Shown here: in pieces, positions 1 to 8,180 of the stretch | How the letters are laid out: each line of letters begins with the position of its first letter | How positions within the stretch are numbered: the first letter of the stretch is position 1 | DNA from: Hallerella porci | GTDB lineage: Bacteria; Fibrobacterota; Fibrobacteria; Fibrobacterales; Fibrobacteraceae | Assembly: GCF_003148885.1 (NCBI RefSeq) | Contig: NZ_QGHD01000008.1 | Coordinates: 1-64,000, forward strand | DNA: 64,000 nucleotides | Direction: 5' to 3' | Translations under genes and position numbers: made by a program | The notes under the pieces: model-generated | Database searches by the model: none | Told to the model about the DNA's origin: nothing | What the model saw: only the letters and a program-made list of their open reading frames with translations

Positions 1-715
1 CTAAATCAACAGCTTCTCTAGATGTTTGTTGAAACTCCGTATTTTGTGAAGATTCGTTTTCTTCATTCTTTTCTGCTAAGACGGGGCGAACAGATAACCC
101 ATAGTCGCGGCAGGCGTAGTCGTCCACGATCTGACCGCCCGAACCGAAGCCCAAGTTGTAAGCGCTCTCGCTGCCGCGCTCGGTCGGAGTAGAACTCCAG
201 CAGCGGCCGATACTCCCTGCGTCGTCCAAACCAGAATCGGGAAGGAGCCCTGCCGCTGGGAGGAAAATTGAATTTCCATTCGGACCTGTTACTTTACAAC
301 CATTTCTATGATTTTTGCTTGTCCACTTCCATTCACATTTTTCAACTAATTCTCGATATTCTTCTTCTGTTGGCATGCGCCATTTTCCGCCCCAATTGGC
401 TGTAGCTGCGTCATACTTCGGGCTGCCTGCTATATCAAAATTGAAGTCATCCTTTTGATATGTTAGGCTATTTTCATCGGTGTATTCTGCTTTGGGTTCT
501 ATTTCGCCCCATGCAAAGTAATCTCCATAATCTTCGGAATTTGTAGCCCCTACATTATGATCAGCCCACCGAACTGACAAGCCTAAATCAACTGGTTCAC
601 CCACCACTGGTTTTGCACTCAATGGTGCTGTACAAAAAGGACACTGCTGTAATTTTGCAAGAACTTCTTCTGGAAAATTCAATTCCATTCCACATTGGGG
701 GCATTTTTTTGCCAT
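1..715 (-). CDS. FISUMP-domain protein with N-terminal zinc ribbon (3' end outside window)
   Basis: The reading frame starts at ATG 715 behind a strong AAGGAG site and is still open at the left edge, so about 238 residues are visible. Residues 5-8 (CPQC) and 25-28 (CPFC) form a small zinc-ribbon-like pair. From about residue 42 the protein follows the Fibrobacter succinogenes major paralogous (FISUMP) domain: VDLGLSVRWADHNVGA, a YFAWGE motif, GGKWRMPTEEEYREL, FLPAAG, CWSS and YGLSVRPVL. A Glu/Ser/Gln-rich tail follows and runs off the window. There is no signal peptide; with the cysteine knuckles this suggests a cytoplasmic protein, unlike many secreted FISUMP lipoproteins. The function of the domain is unknown. 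Family assignment is confident; the role is not. Confidence 0.85.
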   Translation of the reverse strand, partial: MAKKCPQCGMELNFPEEVLAKLQQCPFCTAPLSAKPVVGEPVDLGLSVRWADHNVGATNSEDYGDYFAWGEIEPKAEYTDENSLTYQKDDFNFDIAGSPKYDAATANWGGKWRMPTEEEYRELVEKCEWKWTSKNHRNGCKVTGPNGNSIFLPAAGLLPDSGLDDAGSIGRCWSSTPTERGSESAYNLGFGSGGQIVDDYACRDYGLSVRPVLAEKNEENESSQNTEFQQTSREAVDL

Positions 716-822
716 ATTTACAATCTCCTTTTGAATTTGTTGTTTTAGGTTAAGCTTTTGACTATACGAAATCCCGTATATTTGTGACCGTTCTCGTTCG
801 ATTTGATTCCTCGTTTCTTGCG

Positions 823-846
823 GTCGCGGACCTGCAAGCCCGCGAC
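823..846. other. GC-rich hairpin in an AT-rich gap
   Basis: GTCGCGG and CCGCGAC form a 7-bp stem around a 10-base loop between the FISUMP gene and the FISUMP stub. No T-run follows on either strand, so it is not a convincing terminator. It may be a scar or part of an intergenic repeat. Confidence 0.35.
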
Positions 847-885
847 AAATAAATCGAATAAATCAAATGAAACGAATGCGCTACG

Positions 886-955
886 CTATTCTGCTAAGAC
901 GGGGCGAACAGATAGTCCGTAGTAGCGGCGGCTGTCGCTCACGTACATACTACCA
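886..955 (-). pseudogene. Remnant of a FISUMP domain C-terminus
   Basis: Read on the minus strand, the last ~22 codons before TAG 888-886 spell GSMYVSDSRRYYGLSVRPVL followed by AE, the canonical C-terminal end of a FISUMP domain. The neighbouring intact copy ends its domain with the same YGLSVRPVLAE string. No start codon or upstream domain exists: the frame meets the terminator of the glycosylase gene within a few codons. It is a stub of a second tandem FISUMP gene, probably left by deletion or insertion. Confidence 0.7.
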
Positions 956-967
956 ATAAAATAGCCA

Positions 968-1006
968 ATAAAAGGATTAAACTTTTCACCATTTAATCCT
1001 TTTTTA
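968..1006 (-). terminator. Rho-independent terminator of the glycosylase-like gene
   Basis: A 12-bp AT-rich inverted repeat (AAAAGGATTAAA / TTTAATCCTTTT, 970-981 and 992-1003) lies just after the stop of the minus-strand gene, with T-rich sequence on its exit side. A T-run also follows on the plus strand, so it may work both ways. Confidence 0.6.
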
Positions 1007-1015
1007 TAGAGAATA

Positions 1016-1612
1016 CTATTTTATGTGCAAAAGTCCAATCTCTTGAAATTTTTCTTTATACAATTGAATTTTGTTTTCTCTTGTCCAGAGGCCGCTTTTT
1101 TGAGTTTCTCGACTTGAACTTGGAAGGCAATAGATTGTTATTTTTTCAAGTTCTGCAGAATCACCGATTTTTGAAAGCTTGATGCTAAATTGTTCATTGA
1201 CAATTTTTGCAGGTTCACCTTTTCCTAAAATAAACAAAGCTTTACAATCAGGAACAAATTCTAACAAAGCTTTAATATCTGTTGCTTGAACACAAGGATT
1301 TTTTTTATCAGCAGCTCCTTTTTCTTTTCGATGAGCGATTGTGACAACATCATACAATCCGATTCCTTTTTCACGCAAAAATTCTTCAATTTTACTTTGG
1401 TCATAAACCTTTTTAGAGGCAGGCTTTATAAAATGCTTTTCATCATTAAAAAAAATTGCCCCCAACATTTCCCACATTTCATTAGTGGAGCTTGAATAAT
1501 AAAAATCCATTGTGCGGTTTTCTTTTGGCGTAGGAAAATACCCAAACATCAAAACTTTCGTATTTTGAGGTAAAAAGGGTCCGAATGGATGAACTTCAAT
1601 AGGATTAATCAT
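1016..1612 (-). CDS. Uracil-DNA glycosylase superfamily protein
   Basis: This 198-residue protein resembles the uracil-DNA glycosylase fold family found in Bacteroidota. The N-terminus HPFGPFLPQNTKVLMFGYFP matches the family's first active-site motif (usually G-S/Y-F-P-P), followed by an MDFYY segment. Near the C-terminus LPSSSRETQ corresponds to the second motif, the DNA-intercalating loop. It would remove uracil or mismatched bases, but the substrate cannot be fixed from sequence. ATG 1612 has AAGGAG upstream. Visibly AT-rich codon use and flanking gene remnants suggest an accessory, possibly acquired gene. It stands alone with its own terminator. Confidence 0.7.
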   Translation of the reverse strand: MINPIEVHPFGPFLPQNTKVLMFGYFPTPKENRTMDFYYSSSTNEMWEMLGAIFFNDEKHFIKPASKKVYDQSKIEEFLREKGIGLYDVVTIAHRKEKGAADKKNPCVQATDIKALLEFVPDCKALFILGKGEPAKIVNEQFSIKLSKIGDSAELEKITIYCLPSSSRETQKSGLWTRENKIQLYKEKFQEIGLLHIK

Positions 1613-1636
1613 AGAGAATGCTCCTTTTAAGCAATG

Positions 1637-1653
1637 TTACAATAGCATTGTAA
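1637..1653. promoter_or_regulatory. Palindrome in the glycosylase gene promoter region
   Basis: TTACAAT-AGC-ATTGTAA is a perfect 7-bp inverted repeat 25 bases upstream of the glycosylase start. It sits beside a minus-strand TTGACA (1667-1672) and a TACAAT (1647-1652), although their 14-base spacing is short for a sigma-70 promoter. It could be an operator, perhaps for the nearby XRE regulator. Confidence 0.35.
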
Positions 1654-1801
1654 AAAAAAATACATTTGTCAATGTTTTTTACAAATTTTTTGAAAATTTA
1701 TGGAAGTAAAACACTTGCCTCATAGTCCTACTAACTTAATTCAACTAAAGAACTAAGAACTTCCAAGTTTCATATATCGCTACGCTCAGAATGACACAGC
1801 A

Positions 1802-1945
1802 TTCGTTCCATACTCTCTAGGACTTTCCAAAGGGCGTAAGGAAGAAAAGTATTCCCTTGCCAAAGGATTCTTGAAAGCGGGAATTCCGATTAAGACTATT
1901 GCAAAAGTTACCGGCCTTACAATTGACGAAATTAAAGCTCTGTAA
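1802..1945 (+). pseudogene. C-terminal remnant of an Rpn-type recombination-promoting nuclease
   Basis: An open frame without a start codon ends at TAA 1943-1945 and encodes GLSKGRKEEKYSLAKGFL, then KAGIPIKTIAKVTGLTIDEI and KAL. This is the usual ending of Rpn/PD-(D/E)XK transposase-like nucleases: a charged KGR-EEG linker and a helix-turn-helix-like tail with TGL..EEI. The nuclease domain is absent. A clean terminator follows directly, as expected for the true 3' end of a lost gene. Confidence 0.65.
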
Positions 1946-1946
1946 C

Positions 1947-1970
1947 AAAGAACCCTTCGGGGTTCTTTTT
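1947..1970 (+). terminator. Rho-independent terminator after the Rpn remnant
   Basis: AAAGAACCC-TTCG-GGGTTCTTT forms a 9-bp stem with a stable TTCG tetraloop followed by further T residues. It starts one base after the stop codon of the remnant. Confidence 0.85.
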
Positions 1971-2054
1971 GATTTGAATGAAACGCTGACAGCAAAATTC
2001 CCTCCTTTTTGGTTACACGCATTTTCAATCAATTAAAATATATTTAAAATCGGT

Positions 2055-2432
2055 ATGGAAAAAATTTCTAAAGAAGAACTACAATTTATGCGTCGTGCAT
2101 TTCGCAATGTTCTTGTCGAATGGCGCGCAGAAAGAAATCTCTCTCAAAATCACGTGGCGCATCATTGTTCTCTTTCGAACCAGCAAGTGTATCGTTTGGA
2201 AAATGCACAAGAATCCCCCACTCTCACTTCTCTTGCAAGTATTATTACAGGACTTGAAAAAAATTGGTTCGAATTTGGGATGACGATGGAACGAGCTGTT
2301 CATCGAGAACAAGAACTTGAAAATCACAAAGCCGAAAAAGAGCGAATCATCGCCGAGCGCATTGCCGCATGGGCTGCTCTAAGACAAAAAAGAATTTATC
2401 TTCAAAATACCGCACGGAAAAATTGGCTCTAA
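2055..2432 (+). CDS. XRE-family helix-turn-helix regulator
   Basis: A 125-residue protein. Residues ~12-70 form a Cro/CI-type helix-turn-helix (FRNVLVEWRAERNLSQNHVA, then LSNQQVYRLENAQESPTLTS, then LASIITGLEKNWFEFG). Residues ~75-125 are a charged helix rich in Glu, Lys and Arg, plausibly for dimerisation. No Shine-Dalgarno is seen before ATG 2055. A TATATTTA close to the TAnnTTTG promoter element lies about 10 bases upstream, so the mRNA could have a very short leader. The target is unknown; it sits in the AT-rich accessory patch, 30 bases from the convergent bioD gene. Confidence 0.8.
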   Translation: MEKISKEELQFMRRAFRNVLVEWRAERNLSQNHVAHHCSLSNQQVYRLENAQESPTLTSLASIITGLEKNWFEFGMTMERAVHREQELENHKAEKERIIAERIAAWAALRQKRIYLQNTARKNWL

Positions 2433-2458
2433 ATAGCGAATCTAACTTTTCAACGATT

Positions 2459-3124
2459 TTAAAATGCGCTGCAGTGAAGTTCTTTATCGCCCGATTTAAC
2501 TTTAGCGAGAATTTCTAAGCGAGTTAATTTTTGCATCATTAAAATGTTATCGTCTTCCATTTCTACATTGCCGCTTTCGCCGTAACGGTTGACGATAATG
2601 CCGCGAATTGAAATGCCTCGACTTTTGGCGTATTCGGCAGTTAAAACGCAGGCGTTGATAGATCCGAGCGCTGCTGTGGTGACGATTAAAATCGGAAGAT
2701 TCACCGTTTTAATAATGTCTTCCAAAAAAATTTGTTTTTCTGCGTCGTAGCGAATCGGGCAAATGATTCCCCCGCTGCCTTCGACAAAGATAAACTGATG
2801 TCGTTTGCAAGCAGCTTCAAAATCTGCGCGAACTTGAGAAAGTTCAACGGGATTTCCTTCTTTGCGGGCTGCGAGATGCGGAGAAACCGCTTCTTTGTAA
2901 ACGTAGCTGACGAGTTCTTCTTCAGAATCGGAAAGGCCTGCAAAATTTTTCACATAATCTGCATCGCCTGCAATCCATTTTCCATTGCGAAATTCTGCAC
3001 CGCTGAGAGCAGCTTTATAATAGCCCGCATCCATTCCTAAATCGCGCCATTTTTTGACAAGAAGTGCTGTGACAAAAGTTTTCCCGACATCGGTTCCAGT
3101 CGCTGTAACAAAATATCCTTTCAT
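2459..3124 (-). CDS. bioD: Dethiobiotin synthetase
   Basis: BioD closes the ureido ring of dethiobiotin from 7,8-diaminononanoate, CO2 and ATP, the penultimate step of biotin synthesis in the cytoplasm. At 221 residues it has normal length. The P-loop GTDVGKT is at residues 10-16, the substrate/metal motif VEGSGGIICPI lies in the middle, and VNRYGE is near the C-terminus. It follows bioA by 18 bases in the same direction, so the two form a biotin operon. bioB and bioF are not in the window. Confidence 0.95.
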   Translation of the reverse strand: MKGYFVTATGTDVGKTFVTALLVKKWRDLGMDAGYYKAALSGAEFRNGKWIAGDADYVKNFAGLSDSEEELVSYVYKEAVSPHLAARKEGNPVELSQVRADFEAACKRHQFIFVEGSGGIICPIRYDAEKQIFLEDIIKTVNLPILIVTTAALGSINACVLTAEYAKSRGISIRGIIVNRYGESGNVEMEDDNILMMQKLTRLEILAKVKSGDKELHCSAF

Positions 3125-3142
3125 CTTTTCCTCTGCGAAAAT

Positions 3143-4450
3143 TTATTCGTGAAATTCATCGTCGTCCGTAACGGGCGCAGGTTCACATTCTCCGATTTTT
3201 TTTATCGCTTCGCAAATGCGATCGATTTCTGCATCCGTTGTGATGAACGGAGGCATCGTGTAAACGTAATTGCAAAATGGACGCAACCAAACTCCGGTTT
3301 CGCGGATGACTTTTAAAATATCTTCGGCAGATGGTTTTGCTTTGAGTTCCAAAACGCCAATCGCACCGAGGACGCGGACATCGGCAGCGTTTTCCAAATT
3401 TTTGAGCGGTAAAATATTTTGCTTTAACCGTTTTTCGATGTGGGCAACTTCTTTTTTGTAATCGCGATTTTCAAAGAGCGAAAGCGAAGCAATTCCCGCA
3501 GCACATGCGAGCGGATTTGCCATATAAGTGGGACCGTGCATGAACGCAGAAATTTTACTATTCGTAATCGTTTCGGCGACCATTTCCGAAGCGACGCAAG
3601 CCGCCATCGTAATGCTTCCGCCGGTGAGAGCTTTTCCGATGCACATAATATCCGGAACAATTCCCGCGTGTTCCATTGCAAAGCGCGGACCTGTCCGATA
3701 AAATCCCGCGGCGATTTCGTCCAAAATCAAAAGGATTCCGTTTTCATCACACAATTTGCGCAAGCGTTTTAAATACTGCGGATGATAAAGCCACATTCCG
3801 TTTCCGCCTTGAAAAACGGGCTCGCAAATGACGGCTGCGATTTCTTTTTTGTGAAGCGCAACCACTTCTTCCATCGAACGAAAATCTTCATCGTTCCATT
3901 CACCGTCCGCGCGGCAGTTGGGACGCTCTGCAAAATAATGCTGCGGCATAATTCCGCGGAAAAGTACATGCATTCCATCGGGATCGCTGAGCGCCATCGC
4001 ACCCGCAGTGTCACCGTGATAGCCGCCTTTGAGCGCGACCAATTTGCATTTTTCGGGATGCCCTTTTGCATACTGATATTGCACCGCCATTTTCGCAGCA
4101 CATTCTACCGAAATGCTTCCCGAATCGGCGAAGAAAATTTTATTCAATCCCGCGGGCAAAAAGCGAACCAATTTTTCTCCGAGTTCAATTGCGGGCTCGT
4201 GAGTGAATCCGCCGAACATCACGTGGCACATTTTTTCACTTTGCTTTTGAATCGCTTCGACAATTTCTGGCGCATTATGACCATGAGCCATGCTCCACCA
4301 ACTTGAAACGGCGTCGATTAAATGATAACCGTCTGCGGTTTCGATGGTCGTTCCGTGCGCCGATTTTGCGAGGAATCGCGCCGGTGTATTTTTGAGAGCG
4401 GCATAAGGATGCCACAAATATTCGCTATCAAATTGCAAAAGATTTTTCAT
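3143..4450 (-). CDS. bioA: Adenosylmethionine-8-amino-7-oxononanoate aminotransferase
   Basis: BioA transaminates 8-amino-7-oxononanoate to 7,8-diaminononanoate using S-adenosylmethionine as amino donor, with PLP as cofactor. The class III aminotransferase features are clear: YLWHPYAALK at the N-terminus, SSWWS, GGYHGDT, LDEIAAGFYRTG with the cofactor Asp, and IGKALTGG with the PLP lysine. The C-terminal LRPFCNYVYTMPPFITT fits BioA. I start at ATG 4450 (MKNLLQFDSEYLWHPY), four bases after the upstream gene. A longer frame from 4483 would overlap that gene and adds residues not expected for the family. Confidence 0.95.
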   Translation of the reverse strand: MKNLLQFDSEYLWHPYAALKNTPARFLAKSAHGTTIETADGYHLIDAVSSWWSMAHGHNAPEIVEAIQKQSEKMCHVMFGGFTHEPAIELGEKLVRFLPAGLNKIFFADSGSISVECAAKMAVQYQYAKGHPEKCKLVALKGGYHGDTAGAMALSDPDGMHVLFRGIMPQHYFAERPNCRADGEWNDEDFRSMEEVVALHKKEIAAVICEPVFQGGNGMWLYHPQYLKRLRKLCDENGILLILDEIAAGFYRTGPRFAMEHAGIVPDIMCIGKALTGGSITMAACVASEMVAETITNSKISAFMHGPTYMANPLACAAGIASLSLFENRDYKKEVAHIEKRLKQNILPLKNLENAADVRVLGAIGVLELKAKPSAEDILKVIRETGVWLRPFCNYVYTMPPFITTDAEIDRICEAIKKIGECEPAPVTDDDEFHE

Positions 4451-4454
4451 TTTT

Positions 4455-5126
4455 TTACCCGAGAATTGCATTGAGCAATTCATTCAACACAATATTTGCC
4501 TGCGGGATGTAACGTTCACCCAATTCTAAAATTTGCGGCTTTGTTTGGACGAATTGACGATAATTGGAAAGTTCTAAATTCAGTTCATCCGCACAATTTT
4601 CCAAAATGCTTTTCATCGATTCTGCGGTCGTTTCTAAGTGAAATTGAAGCCCGACAGATCGTCCGATTTTAAAACCTTGATTTTTACACGCTTCGCTGTA
4701 AGCAAGCGGCACCGCATATTCTGGAATATCAAATGTTTCGCCATGCCAATGGAAAGCGTTTAACGATAATCCATTTTCAAAAGTCACCGGAAACCAACCG
4801 ATTTCTTTTTCCGGATTTTTTCGAATCGGCGCATAAAATGCATTTGCGAGTAATTGTGCACCCAAACAAATTCCGAGTAGCGGTTTATTCGCCGCAAACA
4901 TTTCGCGGCAAAATTGTTTTTCGGCTGAGAGAAACGGAAATTTATCTTCGTCTAACGCACTCATCGGTCCGCCCATTAACACGGCAAAATCGACTGCTGA
5001 GGAATCTGGAACCGCATCGCCTGCATATAAATTCACTCGGTGAATGCGATGCCCTTTGGCTTCTAAAATCGGAAGGATGGCACCCGGTCCTTCGAATTCA
5101 ACATGTTGAAAAATGAAGGTTTCCAT
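4455..5126 (-). CDS. Class I glutamine amidotransferase-like protein
   Basis: This 223-residue stand-alone GATase1 domain has a complete catalytic triad: Cys87 in GICLGAQLLA, His163 and Glu165 in QFHLETT. The oxyanion-hole motif MGGPMS is at 51-56. It resembles the GMP-synthase-like amidotransferases that lack a synthetase partner, and also YrxA/PuuD-like hydrolases. It would release ammonia from glutamine or hydrolyse a gamma-glutamyl compound; the substrate is unknown. It is immediately upstream of bioA (4-base gap), so it is probably in the same transcript, but I know no biotin step that needs it. Confidence 0.8.
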   Translation of the reverse strand: METFIFQHVEFEGPGAILPILEAKGHRIHRVNLYAGDAVPDSSAVDFAVLMGGPMSALDEDKFPFLSAEKQFCREMFAANKPLLGICLGAQLLANAFYAPIRKNPEKEIGWFPVTFENGLSLNAFHWHGETFDIPEYAVPLAYSEACKNQGFKIGRSVGLQFHLETTAESMKSILENCADELNLELSNYRQFVQTKPQILELGERYIPQANIVLNELLNAILG

Positions 5127-5226
5127 GACACTAATTTAAATTAGAAATGAACAATTTTTTGCTTTCGAAAAATGATTATCCCGCTTTAAGGGCAATTAAA
5201 ATTTGGAAATAAATTTTACAACAAAA

Positions 5227-5254
5227 AATCCCCGGCGAATGCCGGGGATTTTTA
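5227..5254 (-). terminator. Bidirectional terminator after the OmpA-like gene
   Basis: AATCCCCGGC-GAAT-GCCGGGGATT is a perfect 10-bp stem flanked by A6 on one side and T on the other, 17 bases beyond the stop of the OmpA-like gene. The flanking runs let it act in both directions. Confidence 0.85.
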
Positions 5255-5271
5255 CGTTACGCTTTTAGCGA

Positions 5272-7890
5272 TTACTGAACGCGCTTCATCATAATGCGGC
5301 GGTTGAGTTCACGACCTTCTGCAGTGCTGTTGTCTGCGACCGGATCGGCTTCGCCCTTACCGATTGCTTCCAAGCGGCCCTTGTCAACGCCGTTCTTCAC
5401 GAGTTCGGTGACAACGGCATCAGCACGCTTCTGAGAAAGTTTCAGGTTCGTCTTGTCGTTACCGCGGTCATCGGTGTAACCGAGAATCTGGTAACGTTCA
5501 TTCTTACGTTCCTTCGTGTTCAAGCTCTTGGCGAGTTCGCGGAGAGATCTCTTCGAGTTCGCTGTGAGTTTTGCCTTACCGCTTGCGAAGTAAACTTCAA
5601 GTTTGATTTCTTCAACAGCGCAGCCGTCAGCATCCAACGAGCCCGCTTCGAACGGACACTTGTCGAGGCCGGTGCACTTATCCTTGAAGACTTCGAGCAT
5701 GCCCTTCTGCGTTACCCACGGATCGCAAACGCCATCGTTATCCGAGTCCGGATTATCAAGCGGGCAACCGTTGTTCTGGACAGAGCCAGAATCGAGCGGG
5801 CACTTATCAATGCCAGAGCACTTATCCTTGAAGAGTTCAAGCATGCCCTTCTGAGAAACCCACGGATCGCAAACGCTATCGTTATCCGAGTCCGGATTAT
5901 CGAGCGGGCAACCGTTATTGGCTACTGCACCCGAATCATACGGGCACTTGTCGAGGCCGGTGCAGACATCCTTGAAGACGTCAAGCATACCCTTCTGCGT
6001 TACCCACGGATCGCAAACGCTGTCTTTATCCACGTCCGGATCTTCGGTCGGGCAACCATTCGTTGCGAGCGGACCCTTTTCATTCGGGCACTTGTCGAGG
6101 CCAGTGCAAACGCTCTTGTAATCATCGAGCATACCCTTTTCGGTAACCCACGGAGAGCAGACGCTATCTTGGTCTGGGTCCGGATTTTCGAGCGGGCAGC
6201 CATCATTTTCAACCGGTCCGTATTCAGCCGGGCACTTATCAACGCCCTTGCACTGTTTCACGTTCGGATCTGTCGGATTTTCAAAGAAGTAACCGAGACC
6301 CTTTTCGGTAACCCAAGAATCGCAGAGACCGTCACCGTCCACATCCGGATCTGGCCACGGGCAACCCTTATTAGCAACCGGACCACTTTCGCCCGGGCAC
6401 ATATCGTAACCCTTACAAACATTTGCAAAGTCAGCGAGACGACCTTCGTCAGTCACCCACGGAGAGCAAATCGAGTCATTATCCGGGTCCGGATTCTTCG
6501 ACGGGCAACCGTTAAAGGCGAGAGAACCTGCTTGGTTCGGGCATTCATCAATGCCTTCGCAAACATCCTTGAACTGGGCGAGCATATTCTTTTGAGCTAC
6601 CCACGGATCGCAAACGCCATCACCATCGGCGTCCGGATTGTCGAGCGGGCAACCGTCCGAACCATTACCGGCTTCGTTCGGGCAACGGTCAATGCCTTCG
6701 CAAATATCAGCAAATTCAGCGTTCAAACCTTTTTCTGCCACCCACGGATCGCAGATACCATCTTCATCCAAGTCCGGATTCGGCCACGAGCAACCGTCGT
6801 TGCGCTTGTCGCCTCTTTCGTCCGGGCACTTATCGTCCGAGTCAGGAACACCATCACCGTCACGATCCGGATCGATCAAGAAGCCAGACCAAGTGATGCC
6901 GCCAAAGCCAGCAGCGGAAGGAGTCGTACGAGCTTTGTATGTCCATTCCTTTTCCGATGCGCCATCGCTGCCCTTATGCGTTCCGTCATGCGAGAATGCG
7001 CCCGAAACCGGAGCTGCCGTATGGCTCTTTGCGAGAGCGAAATGACCGCCGACCTGCAAGTCTAAGTGCGAACCGATGTGGAACACGAGACCGACAGAAG
7101 CTTCGTTCATGCCCATATCTTTCACGAGGTCATAAGAACCGTCGGCGATATCCATATAATATTCACCGAAGACCGAGACCACCGGAAGAGGATAGACTTC
7201 GAGGCCTGCGGCAAACGAGAAGAAGTTCGGGAAAGCGTCATTGCCCACCGTAAAGCGATAGCCACCGTTCAAATGGATGAGGAGCGGAGCGGCATCGGTT
7301 TTACGAAGGTCCATCGTTGCAGCTGCGGTAATCCGCATAATCGAATTGCTCGAACCGAACGAATAAGCGCGACCATTATCTTTGTTAATGTAATCCGGCT
7401 GACGAATCCAAGCACCGCGTTTGTTCTTATCGGTGGTCGGGAAGTCGGCGCCGAGAATCAATGCGAGATCAAAGAGCTGATCTTCGGGAAGCGGAGCGCG
7501 GAATTTCATGCTCGCACGGAGATTACCGAGGTAACCTTGGTTCGCAGCATCCGCTTTCTTAAAGCCGACGTGGTCATAGTAAACCGGAAGCATAATAGAC
7601 ACGTCCACCACTTCGAACATGCCAAAAGCCATACCGAAGTAACCACTTCCGCCAAAATATTCGGAAATTTTGTCGCCGTCAACAGCGTGACCATTGTCAA
7701 AACCGTCCAAGACACTCTTATCATTGGAGAAGTCACCCAAAACGGTGATTCCCAACTGACCGTGCTTCATCGATTTTGCTGAATAGGTTTTGTCGAAACC
7801 GAGTTGTGCATCGCGGTTAAAGGTTTCATGCGCAAAAGCCATTGAAGCCGTTAAACCGAGAAGCGCAAGACACTTCATACAGTTTTTCAT
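5272..7890 (-). CDS. OmpA-family outer-membrane protein with thrombospondin-3 repeats
   Basis: An 872-residue secreted protein. The signal peptide MKNCMKCLALLGLTASMAFA is followed by an outer-membrane beta-barrel region (about 25-340). Then come Asp-rich thrombospondin type 3 repeats (starting DRDGDGVPDSDD; eight long units at 371-757), and a C-terminal OmpA peptidoglycan-binding domain (about 760-872) with LEVYFASGKAKLT, GYTDDRGND, LSQKRADAV and NRRI. The barrel should sit in the outer membrane, the calcium-binding repeats span the periplasm, and the OmpA domain holds the cell wall. AAGGAG lies 6 bases before ATG 7890. GC-rich, strongly biased codons (CGC, CTT, AAG) suggest high expression. 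It is monocistronic with a strong terminator and divergent from pectate lyase. Confidence 0.9.
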   Translation of the reverse strand: MKNCMKCLALLGLTASMAFAHETFNRDAQLGFDKTYSAKSMKHGQLGITVLGDFSNDKSVLDGFDNGHAVDGDKISEYFGGSGYFGMAFGMFEVVDVSIMLPVYYDHVGFKKADAANQGYLGNLRASMKFRAPLPEDQLFDLALILGADFPTTDKNKRGAWIRQPDYINKDNGRAYSFGSSNSIMRITAAATMDLRKTDAAPLLIHLNGGYRFTVGNDAFPNFFSFAAGLEVYPLPVVSVFGEYYMDIADGSYDLVKDMGMNEASVGLVFHIGSHLDLQVGGHFALAKSHTAAPVSGAFSHDGTHKGSDGASEKEWTYKARTTPSAAGFGGITWSGFLIDPDRDGDGVPDSDDKCPDERGDKRNDGCSWPNPDLDEDGICDPWVAEKGLNAEFADICEGIDRCPNEAGNGSDGCPLDNPDADGDGVCDPWVAQKNMLAQFKDVCEGIDECPNQAGSLAFNGCPSKNPDPDNDSICSPWVTDEGRLADFANVCKGYDMCPGESGPVANKGCPWPDPDVDGDGLCDSWVTEKGLGYFFENPTDPNVKQCKGVDKCPAEYGPVENDGCPLENPDPDQDSVCSPWVTEKGMLDDYKSVCTGLDKCPNEKGPLATNGCPTEDPDVDKDSVCDPWVTQKGMLDVFKDVCTGLDKCPYDSGAVANNGCPLDNPDSDNDSVCDPWVSQKGMLELFKDKCSGIDKCPLDSGSVQNNGCPLDNPDSDNDGVCDPWVTQKGMLEVFKDKCTGLDKCPFEAGSLDADGCAVEEIKLEVYFASGKAKLTANSKRSLRELAKSLNTKERKNERYQILGYTDDRGNDKTNLKLSQKRADAVVTELVKNGVDKGRLEAIGKGEADPVADNSTAEGRELNRRIMMKRVQ
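5620..6780 (-). repeat. Eight in-frame ~144-bp repeats (TSP3 units with PWV insert)
   Basis: Within the OmpA-like gene, residues 371-757 consist of eight units of about 48 residues. Each has NPDxDxDxxCDPWV, a helical stretch KGMLxxFKDxC, GxDKCP and xxxNGCP. Unit 4 is longer by about 7 residues (ENPTDPNVKQC). Each unit carries four cysteines and one or two Asp-rich calcium loops. The last three units are most alike at DNA level, which suggests recent duplication. Confidence 0.85.
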
Positions 7891-8086
7891 TGGTTCTCCT
7901 TCTTATAACCAATCCGACCCGCTAAGAAATAGCGAGTCCAACCCTTTTTTGAAAAGATAGTTAGAAAAAACGTTTTTGTCTTTACCGAATTGCGGAAGCG
8001 CACCTTCGTTTCTGCATTTTTACAATTTTCGCCGTTTTTTGGAGAATTTTCGGCAAAATTCAGGGTTTAATTTTACAATTTGCAAA

Positions 8087-8103
8087 TAATTTTGAGAACA
8101 TTT
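8087..8103 (+). promoter_or_regulatory. Upstream copy of the TAnnTTTG-AGAACATT element
   Basis: TAATTTTGAGAACATT matches the element at 8208-8223 in all but one base and is 121 bp upstream of it. The first eight bases fit the FCB-group -7 promoter consensus TAnnTTTG. It may be a second promoter or a second binding site of the same regulator. Confidence 0.45.
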
Positions 8104-8180
8104 TAATCATTTCATTTTTATCAAAATTTAGAATTTTCCATTATTTTTCAAAGAAATTTAAAATTTTTCACTTTTCTCTA

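Noticed and set aside
1786-2032. Two minus-strand frames of 71-80 residues
   Set aside because: They are antisense to the Rpn remnant and run through its terminator; no family features.
2459-5126. A biotin riboswitch or BirA operator upstream of the bio genes
   Set aside because: I saw no structured leader or clear long inverted repeat upstream of 5126; no feature is claimed.
6169-7065. 298-residue plus-strand frame
   Set aside because: It is antisense to the repeat part of the OmpA-like gene and repeats with the same period.
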